A stretch of 64,000 nucleotides of DNA from Exophiala sp. HKRS030 (GCA_023897205.1 JAHWDD010000005.1:4278001-4342000), one strand, 5' to 3'; shown: positions 10,990 to 23,842, counted from the first letter of the stretch. Numbers and translations: made by a program. The notes: generated by a model not told the origin, from the sequence alone.

Positions 10990-12415
10990 AGGGGCGGTAC
11001 TGCAGATTCTTGCCATTTGACCGGACACCTGTACTTACTAAGTAGTATTGTAATGGTCTAGGGTATAAGTGGTCTCAGGCTTAGCGGTTCAGAGAATATA
11101 TAGTAGTTTGTAGATTTGTTTGGTATATACTAGTAGGTACAGTCACATCGAATTTTCAATATATACAGTCTCGAGGCCCCGTTTGAATCGGTCAGTAATG
11201 GGCCCAGGCTTCACTTTAACCAAATACTGATTATTAGAATTTTTCGGAGTTCGATCTCGGAGAACCATGCTTTGATCACGCTACATACTACAAGTATACT
11301 TATGGGTTTGCCCCAAATACTAGTATCTTATACAAGAAGAATAGCCTCAACTGGGTGAAGATCGAGCATATAAGTATACTAGTATCTACAGTACCTTCTT
11401 CCTAGACTCCGTCCTAGTAAGCAAGAGCTGAACTAGTACTGTTGAAGACACAAATATACTCTAAGAAATAGGTTCAATAAGCCCGTACCATCAGAGAAGG
11501 ATTCAGCAAATCGCTGTGACAGCCGTGGCTGTGTGGAAAGTGCACTAAGCCAGAAACGGGGGTTGGACGTGGCGTGTTTACCGACTCGACCTTAACACTG
11601 TACTAAGGCACTGTTTACAGAACGATATATAGTAACTTCTGCATTTATGTTAAACCTCGGATTCTACGGATCTAGTATCTTCCTTTTACTTAGCTTCTTA
11701 CTCTCTACAATACTAGTCTCTTGAGTATTGGGGAGCCTAAAGTATAATAATATAAGGTCTACTATACTTAGTAAGCAAAGAAGAATAGATATCTATCTCG
11801 TATATCTAATGAGAGGTCTAATTACTCTAAGATATCTTGCTAAGTATAGAGTAGCTCGTTATCTATATATGAAAGTAAAGTATAAATCTTTGGAATATTA
11901 GTTATTTGTCTTTATGAATTTATCTACGCTAGGCATAGACATACAATATACTAGGATTGCATATAAGATTATCCTCTTATAACTCCTGAGTCGCTTTCTA
12001 TGTCCTAGAGCAGCTATAATGTAAAAGCCTCAAAGCATATAAATAATTTATCTTAACGTGTTCTGCTCTACTGAGGCAGTATTCATTTATAGTAAGTATA
12101 TTATCCTACCTGTCCTACATATTACGGGATTTATATACTCCTCCATTCTGATACCTGCTACTCAATACTTAGTAGCCTGCTGGTACTTATTCCGGGACAA
12201 ACAGGTTGCTTACTTCTAACAATCATGGTACTTAAGCCGAAGCCGGGACGTCGAGTACATAAATACACTGCTAATGGTCCTCAAGTCTTATATAGGTAGT
12301 AGAACCATTTTCTTCTATACTCTATTTATCAATTTATCTACTCCACTAGCCCTCTTATCACTAAAGCAACGAACAACTATAGCTTATACTCCCTCTTAGA
12401 TAACTACTTAAGTGG
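10990..12415. repeat. TA-rich, RIP-like degenerate repeat relic
   Basis: About 1.4 kb is strongly enriched in TA, ATA and CTAGTAT-like words, with stop codons in all frames and no coding frame over 60 codons. Composition changes abruptly near 10,990 and again at about 12,415, just next to the stop of the SDR gene. This is the usual look of a transposon copy mutated by repeat-induced point mutation (C to T with TpA excess). I could not recognise a transposase, terminal repeats or a target duplication, so the parent element is unknown. Confidence 0.55.
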
Positions 12416-12423
12416 CAAAGGAT

Positions 12424-13496
12424 CTATTGTCTTTGAAACTGCTCGAGTCCAAATGTCCCCTGATAGACAACCTTGAGGTCATTACCAGCCAAGATCTCGT
12501 CTTTGCGCTTGACCAGATCGTCGACGGACCAATTTGCAGAAGCGAAGCGTCCCGTGAGAAAGCGGGCTGCGTCGGTGGCGAGCCACACGCCTGTGCCGCC
12601 GACGAGTTCGGGGGTGTCCAGCGCGAAACGCTTGAAACTGTCTGACAGGTGCGGAAAAGAAATGTTAGCATGCGGTCATGACAATTGTGAGAACACGAAG
12701 GTTGTATTTAAGAAAGGGTATATGGAGAAGGGAAGGCGAATTGCCCTCTAAACCCTCTAAACAAGTACAGTAGAGCAGGGACGGAGATGATGGAAGGGAG
12801 AGACTTACCAATGACCATGTCAGTCAAGACAACGCCCGGTTGCAGTGTAACAGAAGTGACGTTTGGGAACTCAGCAGCAGCATAATCTGCAACCCTCAAA
12901 GCACCGAGTTTCGAAATCGAATACGACGACATGCCGGGATAAATGGCAGTGGCGGCGCCAGTGGACAGCGTGATAATGGAGCCAGCCTTCTCCTGACCGA
13001 GCAAAGACAGAAAGCCCCTGGTCACGAGAAAGGTGCCTTTGACATTGACCTCGAAGTCGGACCACCAAGCGACCGGGTCGACGTTGCTCAAGATGTCGCT
13101 TTTGGCAAACACACCGGCGTTGTTGACCAGGACGTCGGCGTGGCCGTAGCGAGAACGCACAAAGGCGAACAGCGAGTCGACTGACGCTGGGTCGGTAACG
13201 TCGGTCGCGGCAGAGATGTAGTCGACGTTGGGGTTGATTTTGCGCACGACGGCTTCGGTCGCTTGCAGTTTGTTGATGTCGCGGCCGACGAGCACGATGG
13301 CTTTAGGTCCTGCTTTGGCAAAGGCCGGCGCGAAGCCTCGTGCGCCAATACCGGATGATGCCCCGGTGATGATGATCACTTTGCCCGCTTGGGATAGAGC
13401 TGGTGTCGTTGGGTCGATCGACTCATATTGGTCGCGGTATAGATTGGGAGTGTATGCTGCGCTGGTGACGAAGAAGTCGGTTGGGAGGTTCTCCAT
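12424..13496 (-). CDS. Short-chain dehydrogenase/reductase (SDR)
   Basis: Exons are 13496-12809 and 12641-12424, with a GTAAGT donor and TCAG acceptor, giving 301 residues. The Rossmann motif TGASSGIG is at residues 44-51, DVLVNNAG at about 121-128, the active-site Ser at about 178, and YSISK gives Tyr192 and Lys196. This is a classical NAD(P)H oxidoreductase. The C-terminal exon (VGGTGVWLATDAARFLTGRF, then ANWSVDDL) is the usual end of fungal SDRs that act on small carbonyls. The first residues (MENLPTDFFVTSAAYTPNLYRDQY) resemble those of fungal SDRs in secondary pathways. The substrate is not identifiable. The stop codon is only a few bases from the TA-rich relic, yet the gene itself looks intact. 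Confidence 0.93.
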
Positions 13497-14637
13497 TGCG
13501 ATGATGTTGGTGCTTGGACTGGGCTGTGGTTGATGTATTGGATGGTGGTTGCTTTGCTTGTCTGCAATATAACTGTTGTAGATTGGTAGATCCTAGATAA
13601 AGACTTGTGTGTCTGATGATCCTATCTCACAATAATCGAGCTGGGTGCAAACCTCTTATACTCATGATGCAGCATACTGGTCCGTCTCTGTGTAGAGATC
13701 CAGCCTGATCAAGATCTTGACCTCAAGCATGACAAACCTTTTCTGACAAACAAGGAGCACGTCAAACTTTCCAGAAGATACACGGCCGTTTGCGAAGTGA
13801 GGATACTGAGTAGCACCGTGAGGAATGACCCATGTATCGCATTTGATGCTACCAAGGTGGATCCAAATCGCGGAATCTCGTATCACGACATAGGAATTGC
13901 GATATGAGGAAACGCCGTCTTGCGATACATGTCTCCACGGATCCATATTTCCATTTCTCTCGTAGCTCATGAAATGGATTTGTGAGCGAGCGATATGAAT
14001 ACACGACAACGATCAAGAAGCAGACTGTTTACTATGCTGAACATGTCGTCCGAGTTGGCTACTCGACTGCGGTGATGACGGTATCGGTCACGGTCAATCG
14101 CGGCGAACCACGGCCGGCAAACTGTTTCGGGAATGCCAAGACTGGCACAAGGCTGAGAGTTCTTTATGTTTACCTAAGCTATCCATCGCAAGACATAGTT
14201 AACTAGCCATCGCACAATTCCCGCAGCTACAATGAGTTCAGGGATCGGATATCTCTCAATCAGAAGTCTACTTCCGAAAGAACACTCGCATCTGTGCTGC
14301 ATGTTAGGATATTTACCTACATTGTCACCTTTACCTAGTTGCTTCCTACCTTGCCCAGAAAGATGGTGATGGATTCAATATCAGGGAGGAACTCTATAGA
14401 CTTGTCACATCTTCAGGGTAATTGCTGTTGAACAACGAATTTCTAGTCCTCAATGACATGGGTCAAGGATCAAGCAGAATTCCTGCAACTGGGTTGAATC
14501 AGTTCAGAGCACACACAGTGTGACCAGTAGTTAATACACGAGCTTGATTGACTGAATTTCTATTCGTCCAGTTTGCTCTCTACACGCCACACCTTTATTT
14601 TATCAATCATACATCGTCTCATCGCATCATGACCTCG
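13497..14637. other. Intergenic, no gene seen
   Basis: About 1.1 kb lies between the SDR promoter and the 3' end of PSD2. Frames of 74 and 115 codons (around 13,662-14,206) have no conserved motif and poor coding character. I see no repeat or RNA gene. Confidence 0.4.
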
Positions 14638-17600
14638 TTATTGAATGTTTGCTGGATTGAGCGCACTGACTTTCGCATCCGACGTTGAGGTAGGATCAGA
14701 ATCGGGCGCAAGACTGCCTTCAATCCTACGCTTCGCCTCCTGTCTATCCTCATTCGTAATATTGGCTTCATCTTTCTTCATGTCAGGTCGATGAGGTTCC
14801 ACATCAGGCGAATGACCAATCGACATTCCTACTCGGACCTGCAAAGGAGGATTAGTAAAATGAATACATTCAGTGGCGATGCAACAGTCTCCTGCTTCCA
14901 CTTACCAATGTTTCCAATGCACCGTTACTGTTGTCGATTAGATCATCGTCGTATACCATTCGACCAGGTTCGAAGAACAGAAGAACGGTGCTACCTCCGA
15001 ACTTGAAGTAACCAAGTTCTTCGGCTCTCTTAACTCTCTCACCGGCTTTGCGGGTGATTACTGTTGAACCAACCATCATCGCACCAATGCAGACAAACAT
15101 GACTCTGCCATGATTGGTCGAATCAATGGGGATCAGCACTCGAACATTGTCGCCGTATACGTCTAGCGCAGATCTGATTGCCATGGGGTTGACCGTGTAG
15201 TATTCACCCTCGATCAATTTAGGCGTACCCAATATACCATCGACAGGAACATGGAAGCGATGATAGTCCTGTGGAGCAAGTCGAAATATGCCCATACTAC
15301 CACCCTTGTACCTCTTGGCTTCCAGAGGATATGCGTCGCCGAACAACTTCTCCATACTGTAATCTCGGCCTTTGACCCAGATTCTGGTTGCATCATCAAG
15401 GGTGTTGAAGACTACGGACCGACAGTCTGCGGGAGAAACAATGATTTCTGGTCTGTCTGGGGCACTGCAAGGCCGTGCCGTTGGCTTTAACGCCCGATAG
15501 AAGAACTCGTTGAAATTCTTGAATTGGTCCATTGGCAGTAAGACTTCAGACATGTCCAGACGGTGAAAGGCAATGAAACCTTCGATCTGTGCCGCAGATG
15601 CAGGATCATCGAATTTCTTCCCTTGTTTGATGGAGAGAGATTTGAGCATCTTTTTGATTCTCTTCTTCTCCATCTCTCGAGCGCCCACAGCCTTGTAAAG
15701 AAGACGAATACCAATACGCACATACACCGACATGCGTTCCTCGTTGATCTGACCAGTGATTCGATCTTGAACAAGAATGTTGGCGCTGTTAGCACCCAAT
15801 TTGTACCCACCGTAGCTGATCTTGGTGATGACCTTCGAGTACCATTTTCGTTGAGCCTGGCTTTGAGTAACGAAACCACCCATCACTAGGTTGTTGACTT
15901 GTCTCCAGTCGGAACTTGCGCAAGTCGCTATATGTGTGATGATGTCGGCTTCCGTACGCTTGTTGAGCTTTGGCTGATGACATATGGGACATTCTCGAAT
16001 TTCAATGACGTGTTCTTCATCATCTCCTTCGTCCGATAAGTCGTTGCCAAGTAGTTTTCCTTCTTCTCCTGCAACCCCAGTATTTGCCTGTTGAATGACT
16101 GGGATGGCAGTCCGATTTGGATCCTCGTTTGTGGAAGCTTTGGTACTTGTCTCCGCTTGAGCGGGACCATTTCCGGCGTTGTCATTGTTTCTGATAGTGG
16201 ACGGTTGAGCAAATGGACCCATGCTGAACTTGATCTTTGAAGTCAAGGCCTTTTTGCTGCTTGCTTTTTCCAATTGTTCCTCCAAACAAATGACAGCTTG
16301 ATCGAAGGTTAGATCCGCCTCGCCCGCATCTTGATTCTCAGACGCAAAACGTTCAAAAAACGAGTCGATGGTAGATTCCTTCAACGTGGAACCAAGCGTG
16401 TCCAACATGGTTGTGAACTCAATCTTGCTGATGCGTTTACTATCATCCACGTCATACTGCTTCAGCATCGCACGCCAAAATTGTTGCCTCAGGGCAGGGT
16501 ATGAGAGGAAGCGTGCTTTGATGAAGAGCTCCGGGCTGTGCTTGGCCTCCCATCGTTCTTTATTCTTGAGCTCTAGAGGGATTGTGTACGGATGCATGCC
16601 GGGGTCCTCAGTTGGTTGGGCCAGAGAAGTATCAGCCGCAGTCGGAGGTTTAAGGCCTCCGTTCCCGTCTGATGGTGCACTTGTGGCTGATGAACGGACA
16701 GTCTCCTGCCCGTTCGTACTGGAAAGTGAAGCCTGAGAATCATCTCGCTTGAGATTCGGGCGTCCAAGTTTATGAAGGCTGGACGCGGAAGACGTACGGG
16801 AGAGGGGCAGACGGAACCGTGACTTGCTTTCTTTTTGTACCGCCGGCGAGTATTCGGGTGGTTCTGGTAGGTCGAACAGCCCTGTAACGGGATCTTGCTC
16901 AGGAGCCGCCTGAATGACTTTCTGGACGGGAAACGAAGTAGAGGCAACGAAATCGTTGCCCGACAATTTGTCTCGGTCGATGACGGTAAAGGTTAAGGAG
17001 TAGCCTGTCTCGTGGCGTAAGACTTGGAAAACCATCTTTTCGTTGTATATAGGATTTAGGTTATGGCGGATGACCTTTGTCCTCATGACTTTCCTCCCTA
17101 ATGCCGCGACAACGAAAGGATCCATATCAAATGAAGTTCGAGTCATGTTCCGTTCAGGGGGAGATCAGTGATCTTGACAATTTCCAAGAAGATGACACCG
17201 GAGACATCACTGTCGGTCCCCAGCAAGTTGTAGGCTCTCGCGGCAATGGATTTACGGCGAAGTCGTGCAAGTCGTTTCTTCTTTGCCTTCTTGTCGGCGG
17301 TAACGGGACCACGAGGGGTGTCTGTTTCAGTGGCCGAGTCGATCTCGTCGTCCAAAATAAGATCTTCAGCTTCTTCCTCGCGCAACTGAGACTCTGTACT
17401 TGAGGCTACGCGAGAGAGTTCATCGTCCTCGCCCTCGGCTCCGAGATACGATTGGAAACTCTTCCAAATCTCCTCCGGGCTCGCGGAAGGATTGGCGGAA
17501 TCCACGATTGTAAATTGAATCAAAACCTCACCCGAAACAGAGCTCGACTTTTTGCCCTCTCTTCTTCGGGACTTTAACTTGTACCATTTTGGGTCTTGCT

Positions 17601-18240
17601 GGACCTTGCCATTGGCAAAGATGTCCTCAATTGCAATGTCAAACTCTCCCATATAGTCCTTGCCAAAACGATCTTTGTCCCAACATATGCACTCCAAGAG
17701 GGGAAGCCCTGTTAAGGGGATATCAAAACAAATCTTCCATTCGGGGTTCAAAGTCTTGGGAATGGTAGGGGTGGACTGTTTCGAGTTTCCAAGACTGACG
17801 ACAAGATACTAGGGACGATTAGTGTTGTGGACGAAGCACGGGGATCAGAGACTTACCGGATCAGAAGTGCCAGATCTGTCTTTTGCGGCCAGATTTCGAG
17901 CCTGAAATGGTCAGTAGATCCTTGAGGGGATTTGTATAAATGCCCACACCTTTATCACATAGACCTTGAGGATGAGAGGCTTCTGGTCCGACAATGTAAC
18001 AGAACTTGGAGAAGTGCCGAGTCTTGGAGGGCTGCCTCGCCGGTCACTTTCAGCACTTGAAGTTTGACTGAGATCCTTGTCCTTGGTTTGGAAGAGCGGG
18101 AGCTGAGACCGCGTGGGAGTGAAATATGAACCATGGTTGAAGGGAAGCGATAGTGGGTCACGGATGTGACAATAGGTAAAGGACAGTGGGTACGAAGGTC
18201 GTAGACTTGATATAACGGGAGAGGACGTTCTGCCAGTCAA
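14638..18240 (-). CDS. PSD2: Phosphatidylserine decarboxylase, C2-domain (PSD2) type, frame-interrupted
   Basis: Exons are 18240-17950 (start unresolved), 17901-17857, 17808-14906 and 14838-14638. The enzyme converts phosphatidylserine to phosphatidylethanolamine in endomembranes. In order it has a first C2 domain (LILKVYVIKARNLAAKDRSGTSDPY), an acidic linker, a second C2 domain (FLEIVKITDLPP then MDPFVVAALG), an EF-hand-like segment (YDVDDSKRISKIEF), and the catalytic domain. Catalytic Asp (SPADCRS), His (YHRFHVPVDG) and the self-cleavage site GGST (in FKFGGSTVLLF) are present. A one-base loss in the five-G run at 17157-17161 (C on the coding strand) breaks the frame inside the second C2 domain. 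With one base restored, the large exon is 968 codons. No in-frame ATG lies in the first exon, so an upstream exon is missing from this model. Confidence 0.85.
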
Positions 18241-20034
18241 CGCCGGTGTTGTATAGGAGTGTGTATCAAGGGGAATAAAGGATGGAGGAAGGCCAGGCAG
18301 TCGAGAAAGAGGAAATGAGGTTGAGGTAACAAGTCGGATCCAGGTGCAAGTCCAAGAGCAAGTGCAGGTGCAGGTGCAGGTGCGGACTCAGATGAGAATA
18401 GTGGAGGTTTGAGGATGCCGTTGAATGGGGCGAGGAGTTGAGCAGGGCCACGGGCCAGGGTGCAAGACCGAGGGGTGACAGATGAGAGAGGATTAGGATT
18501 GTGCGAAGTTATGGTGGGAGCATTATAGCGGTGGTCCAAGGCACAGGACCAAGCTGAACATTGGACTTGAGATGGCGGAAGGATGCGGTGCGGAGGGCGG
18601 TGGGATACTTTAGTCAGGACGGGAGTAACTTATAAGTTATTAGTACCAACGTGTGAAGGCAGGAAGTTATTTGGCTACCTAGGTATTAGGTATCTCTTGC
18701 GACTCTGCAGACTCTTTTTAATGTACTCACGTCTACTGTCTAGAATCTAGAATCTACGGAGCACGTGTTCTATTCCAGGATACTACGGAGGAGGAATCTA
18801 CCTACAGAGTACATAGGTACGGAGTACAGCCAGGTATGTACTGTACCTCTAGTGAATACCCCTCCATAGCCAGCCCGTTTCCCATCTGCGGCCCGAGACT
18901 TTCTCCAAATATTGGTTCCTGGTGAATTAGCTCACTAATTGAGGGGTAACAACATGATGATTCCTTTCAGATGTCTACGGGCACCGATCCCCTCTTGGAC
19001 ATCCGTGCTGGTATTGGTACTGGTACTGATACTAATGCTGGTGCTGGTGCGGGTGTTCGTGTTCGGTAGGTCAAAGGTACGATCGGTGCAGTCAGTCTGC
19101 GGCTGCGGTCCACAACACAGGAAGGAGCATTGGGGGCTCCTGCCAACTGCGTCATTCTCGCTAATCACCCTCGATGCAGAAGGCAGGCACGACCAGCCGG
19201 TCCTGGCAGTGGGCAGTCACTATCAAGGTGGCAGTTGCAATTTGCATCATCTCAGTAGAAACACGCAATCTCTCCGCTTTTAAGATAGCACCAGAGCTTC
19301 TCAGTACAGCACACACTCCTTGCGAGACATATGATACGCAATTCATCCTCGGCAAATGTTCTACTCACATGGATCCCCTGCAACTTCAACAACCTGACTG
19401 GCTTTCCTCTCAGACCTTGCCATTCTTAATCCTTGAAAGCTTTGTGGCTGTCCGCCAATGCTGTGCCAGTGTGTGCCTAGGTGCATGCCTACTGCATTGT
19501 CGGCTTGTCTCAGTAATCTACTTCGAACGATGAGTGACGTCTTGACCTGCTAAATAACCTGCCGAAAGATATGATCATGTATCATCGGCAGAATGATTAT
19601 CGATGCCTACCTAGGTACGCTGCGAGGCAGACCATCTTAGGTCTTTGTAGTAATTCGCGAGAAACCATCGGTAGGCAAAGAATACACCCTTTCGGTCGAG
19701 GTAGTCACTCTTCCAAATTAGGCTTGGCGTCTTGGCAAGAAGACGAGAGCAACTGAGGCCGAAATGTAAACATTGGAAAGGGCGGAGCAGCCACGGGTTT
19801 GTTCACGTTCAACACTTACCACTACTCGACTTGCCCTGGCTCTTGATGACACTCTTGGAACAATCGCACCAGACTCAACACACTCAAATCCAATCACTCG
19901 CTACGACATACATCCTTAGAATGCGACCACCCTAAATGTGACCGAATAAGAGCAAACGCCAGCAGCACGCGCCGGACCCGAGCGCGACATCTTCGACTCT
20001 CCGACAACCTCACCCAGCAGCAAGTCATACAGCT
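18241..20034. other. Intergenic region between PSD2 and DSN1
   Basis: This holds the unresolved 5' end of PSD2; its frame stays open on the minus strand to at least about 18,320. It also has a GTGCAG repeat and a GGTACT/GGTGCT-rich stretch near 19,009-19,062. Tracts of TACGGAGTAC and TACCTAGGTA type near 18,750-18,850 are common in promoters of some fungi. I see no independent gene. Confidence 0.4.
18355..18384 (+). repeat. GTGCAG hexanucleotide microsatellite
   Basis: About four imperfect copies of a GTGCAG unit lie upstream of the PSD2 reading frame. Any frame through it would give monotonous Cys/Thr or Leu/His tracts, so it is probably leader or promoter sequence. Confidence 0.8.
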
Positions 20035-21906
20035 ATGCTTGTCGCGCGACGACCTCTACATCCACTTTCAATGTCATCAAGTCAAAGGCAACAGAGAAGA
20101 ATTAGTTCTCGACTGCATGATAAGGATGACGCGCCTATTGTTCCCACTCGACCTGGCGTCTCTACCGCCAGCAATCCTTCCACTGCCAACAGAGATTCAA
20201 CCCGGTCAACGTCGTCCAAAAGTGCCAACGACAGGAAACGGAAGATGAGTATGCAGAAATACTTGGATTAAAGATGAGGACATAATCACTGACACATGCA
20301 TCAGACTATGATGAGGATGACGACGGCTTTCTCTTCACGCGCGTCAAGAAGAAAAAACCAGAACCCCCAGTGGTGGAGCAGCCAATCCCGGATCAAGCAA
20401 TCACCAACCGTGCACAGCAGCCTCAAGATCCTGCTGTCAATACACCACTGAGAGATGGTGAACCAAAGACTATTTCGAAGAAGCGGGGGAAAAGACTTTC
20501 TTTTTCAACTCCCAAGGCGAAGGATGCTCTTCCGCCACGTCGCTCAAAACGCCTTTCGCGCGAACACGATCAACGGGACGAGACTCCAGCTGCGAAAGAT
20601 GCTGAAACAGACATTTCAAGGTCGCAGAAAACTTCTATTCTCACGCACTCGAAGGTGTCGCCAACCAAGAACAAAAAGAGCTCGACGAGAAATGTTGCCA
20701 ATGTGAATGGGGACGCAGGACAAGTGCAGACTTCCACAAGACCACAAACGACCTTGACCGTGACAGAGCCGAATGCAGAACCCGACCCCGAAAAGGACGT
20801 TCCTCAACCTACTGAGACAACAGTTGCTACAATGACAGAAGAGCATTCCGCCACCAAAATATCCCTTCCATTTGCCGACACTCCAGTCATCAAAAGGAAC
20901 AAGGCCATGCGTGAAGGAAAACACGGAAAAGGCGAACGAAGGAGTAGTTTAGGACTTCGAGGGAGAAGAGCTAGTTCTCTGATTGAAACAGGCCATTCTA
21001 ACGGTATGAGACTCGTATTTCTTTCAATTAATTATATGTCTGACGTGGAACAGCACTTCCGCACAATGAGGTCGAAATCCCAGACTTTTACAAGCACATT
21101 GAAAGCGAGATTCCAGAGCCGAGACGCATGCGACAGCTACTCACCTGGTGTGGGACTCGGGCGCTCGATGAGAAGCCGATGGGAACAGGCTTCGAGGATT
21201 CGAGTGTACGATCAGCAGGTGAGTGTGATGAATGGTTGTTCGGGAAAGTAAATTGTACTGACCTGTTTCAGCTCGTGTGATCGAAGAAGAACTGCTCAAG
21301 GATTTAGCCAACCGATCAGAACTGTCGGATTGGTTTAGTCGAGAAGACGTGCCAGTTCAGCAAAAGGTGTTACCAGAACGACCCAATCCGAAGAATGACC
21401 AGAACCTTGAAAAGATCACCGAGTTGGAAATCCAGATCAAACGGTAAGTAAGGTCAATCTATTTAGAGGTCGGAAGCTAAATATGAATCAGCCTTCGAGC
21501 AGAGAAAGAGGCTTTGGAGTCTTTATTGCGGCCGCCTAGTATCACGAGTCTGGCATCATTACAAAAGTCACAACCTGATAGGACAGTGTTGGCAGATGTC
21601 GACGTTGCGGCACTGGATTCGATATCTCTCAATACGAGATCAATCGAGCAGATATCAACGCATGTGAATGCACTTTTTGATTCACTCGGTCCGACGGTTG
21701 ATAAATTCGCTGATGGGGTGCATAAAGTGGCACAATATCGAGAAGCCGCTGACAATTTAGCCGGAAGAGTGCTTTCCATCTGTGCAGAGAGACTGGAGCA
21801 GCGACAAAAAGGCAAGAAGCCAGCACTGTCTCCTAACGAAGGCGAGAGTACGCCACCCAAAGATCTTGGCGGTGTTCTTCGTAGCTTAAGCAGAGTGGAC
21901 AGATGA
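20035..21906 (+). CDS. DSN1: Kinetochore protein Dsn1/Mis13, Mis12 complex subunit
   Basis: Five exons (20035-20248, 20305-21003, 21054-21218, 21272-21443, 21492-21906) give 554 residues, all phases matching. The product belongs to the MIND/Mis12 complex, which links centromeric chromatin to the Ndc80 complex. The N-terminal half is basic and disordered. Just before the second intron partner lies a basic Ser segment (ERRSSLGLRGRRASSLIE, about 283-300), the conserved region phosphorylated by Aurora B/Ipl1 in other species. The C-terminal Mis13/Dsn1 domain follows: LPHNEVEIPDFYKHI, RMRQLLTWCGTRAL and ARVIEEELLKDLANR, then coiled coil ITELEIQIKRLRAEKEALESLL. A second ATG at 20071 (MSSSQRQQRR) could be the real start. 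Confidence 0.93.
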
Positions 21907-22721
21907 GGAAGCATTTGTCATTTCGAAAGACAAAGTAAAGAGGACCTGAGAGGACTTGTACAGAGCTATAATGATTGCGATGCTGTGATGATATATTCAA
22001 AGGTGGGACATGTGTGGAACATGGTGTTCTGGTCTGAAGCAGCGCTTCCAGGGATGAGTTCCAGCATCAACCCGGTCTGATACCCTTTTGCGTACGATAC
22101 ACTTCGTACTTAGCCTTGCAAATGAATCACATAACATAGAGAGGAGTCAGGTGACAGACAGGTCCATTATATGGCTGGGCTACAGCGTACCACCTCTAGC
22201 TTGGGGACAATGGCAGACAAGGCACCGAAAGATACTGCACTCTCCAATCACATAAGTCACGTACGTACAGAACGAGGAGCATTGTGATTCATAGCAGTCT
22301 GATCATTCACACCACGCCCACGATAACAACTGACAGAAAAGGATTCCGCATGATACTTGGAATACCGAGTCCGGGCACGTGTACGGGGCACATGACCGAC
22401 CTTTGGCACGGCACGGCACAGCCACAGCATCAACCCGAACGCCTCAGCGCCACATCTCACGCGTCTTCGATCGAACACGTTCACAGCCACAGCTGTAGCG
22501 ACAGATCTACACGTTACCTAATTGTATTAGCGTGACACCAGCCACAGAACATTACGTCGATGGCGTTTTCGATCTCGATCTATTCTACTGTTCTTTTCCA
22601 ACATGACATACTACCTTACCTACGTGCCTACCTATGTAGGTATCTGTGGCCCGCCTCCAAGATCGGGAAGAAGATGTCCTGTAGCCCTTGGATCGGTTGG
22701 TTTCCTTGTTTCCTTGTTTTC

Positions 22722-22749
22722 TTGGCCTTGGCCTTGGCCTTGGCCTTGA
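22722..22749 (+). repeat. TTGGCC hexanucleotide microsatellite
   Basis: About four and a half tandem copies of CTTGGC are visible. There is no coding role. Confidence 0.85.
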
Positions 22750-23384
22750 CTATGCCGTGAAGAACATGCCCACGCTGTATGTGTACATACATACTGTAGG
22801 TATGTATGCGCTGGGACTGAAGAGGTAATGTAATGAATGGCACGACGGCTGGCTTGAATGGCACAGCTGGGCAATTGGTTGGTTGGTATGGCATTTTGTG
22901 TTTTGGAAGTTACCTTCTTGGCTGTCTGCGCCTTATTCACGTACGTCATTTCGTCTTTTCATCGATCGCATAGACATCATGCCCCTGCCCCCTATCACGT
23001 ACGTGAGTAGCTGGCTAGGAGCGTTCCTGGGCACACCAACTGACCAACCAGGAACCACGTGCAGGACCAAGACAGCGAGTGCCAGACTCAGGACCCAGAT
23101 CCAGATCCAGAGTAAGAGTGAGAGTAACAGTGAGAGTAAGTGGCTGAGTTTGAGGGACGGGGAACCACAAACAAGAATAGTCAAGCAAGAGGGATAGTGA
23201 AAGATAATTAGCTTGATTCGTTTTCTGGTTCTCGCGGCGGTGCAAGCTGAAATGGAAATCAACGAACCCTGTGACGCACCGACCGCTCTACGACCCGTGG
23301 GTCTCCTCTCTCCCTTCTACTCGGTACAGAGTTGGTGGCTGCAGTAGGTACAGTAGTAGCGCCACGATGCTGTTTCTCTGCCCT

Positions 23385-23420
23385 GGGTGTGTATGTGGGT
23401 GTGGGTGTGGGTGTGGTGTG
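23385..23420 (+). repeat. GGTGTG-type microsatellite
   Basis: Alternating GGGTGT units give a purine/pyrimidine-alternating tract of about 35 bp. It is a simple repeat only. Confidence 0.8.
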
Positions 23421-23842
23421 CCTTGCTTTCACACCTGTGACACCCATGCCGCAATATACGATATGCATATCCACTCGATGATGCGGGATGGGCAACGGAA
23501 TGGCAGACGGTGGTTGGACGAATTCGTCGGTCGTCGTCGGGGGGTAGGGTAGACAAGCGTGACAAGTCATCCGTTTCCCAATGAAAATGCATCTTGGATC
23601 TTGGATCTAAACCTTGGTCCATGGCTGGCACTGCTTCGTTCGTTTGGCACAGCCCGTTGCCATCATGACACTTAGGCACCTACAAGTATATAACGATATT
23701 GAACCGTTTCTCCACCCGTGTGTTTCGTTGTTTCCTTCTCCCTTTTGCCATATCCCAAGTAGGCCAACGTTAAAGCCATACATTACACAAAGACGTACTC
23801 CAGAAGTCTCTCTACGGGCTACAACCAGTCCTCAATCCCACC

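Larger units (their letters stand above)
21907..23842. other. Long intergenic region rich in simple repeats
   Basis: About 1.9 kb lies between DSN1 and the microprotein gene. It contains TTGGCC, CAGATC/GAGAGTAA and GGTGTG tracts and ACGTACGT-like words. Open frames of 60-120 codons here are products of the repeats. It probably includes the promoter and long leader of the gene at 23843. Confidence 0.45.
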
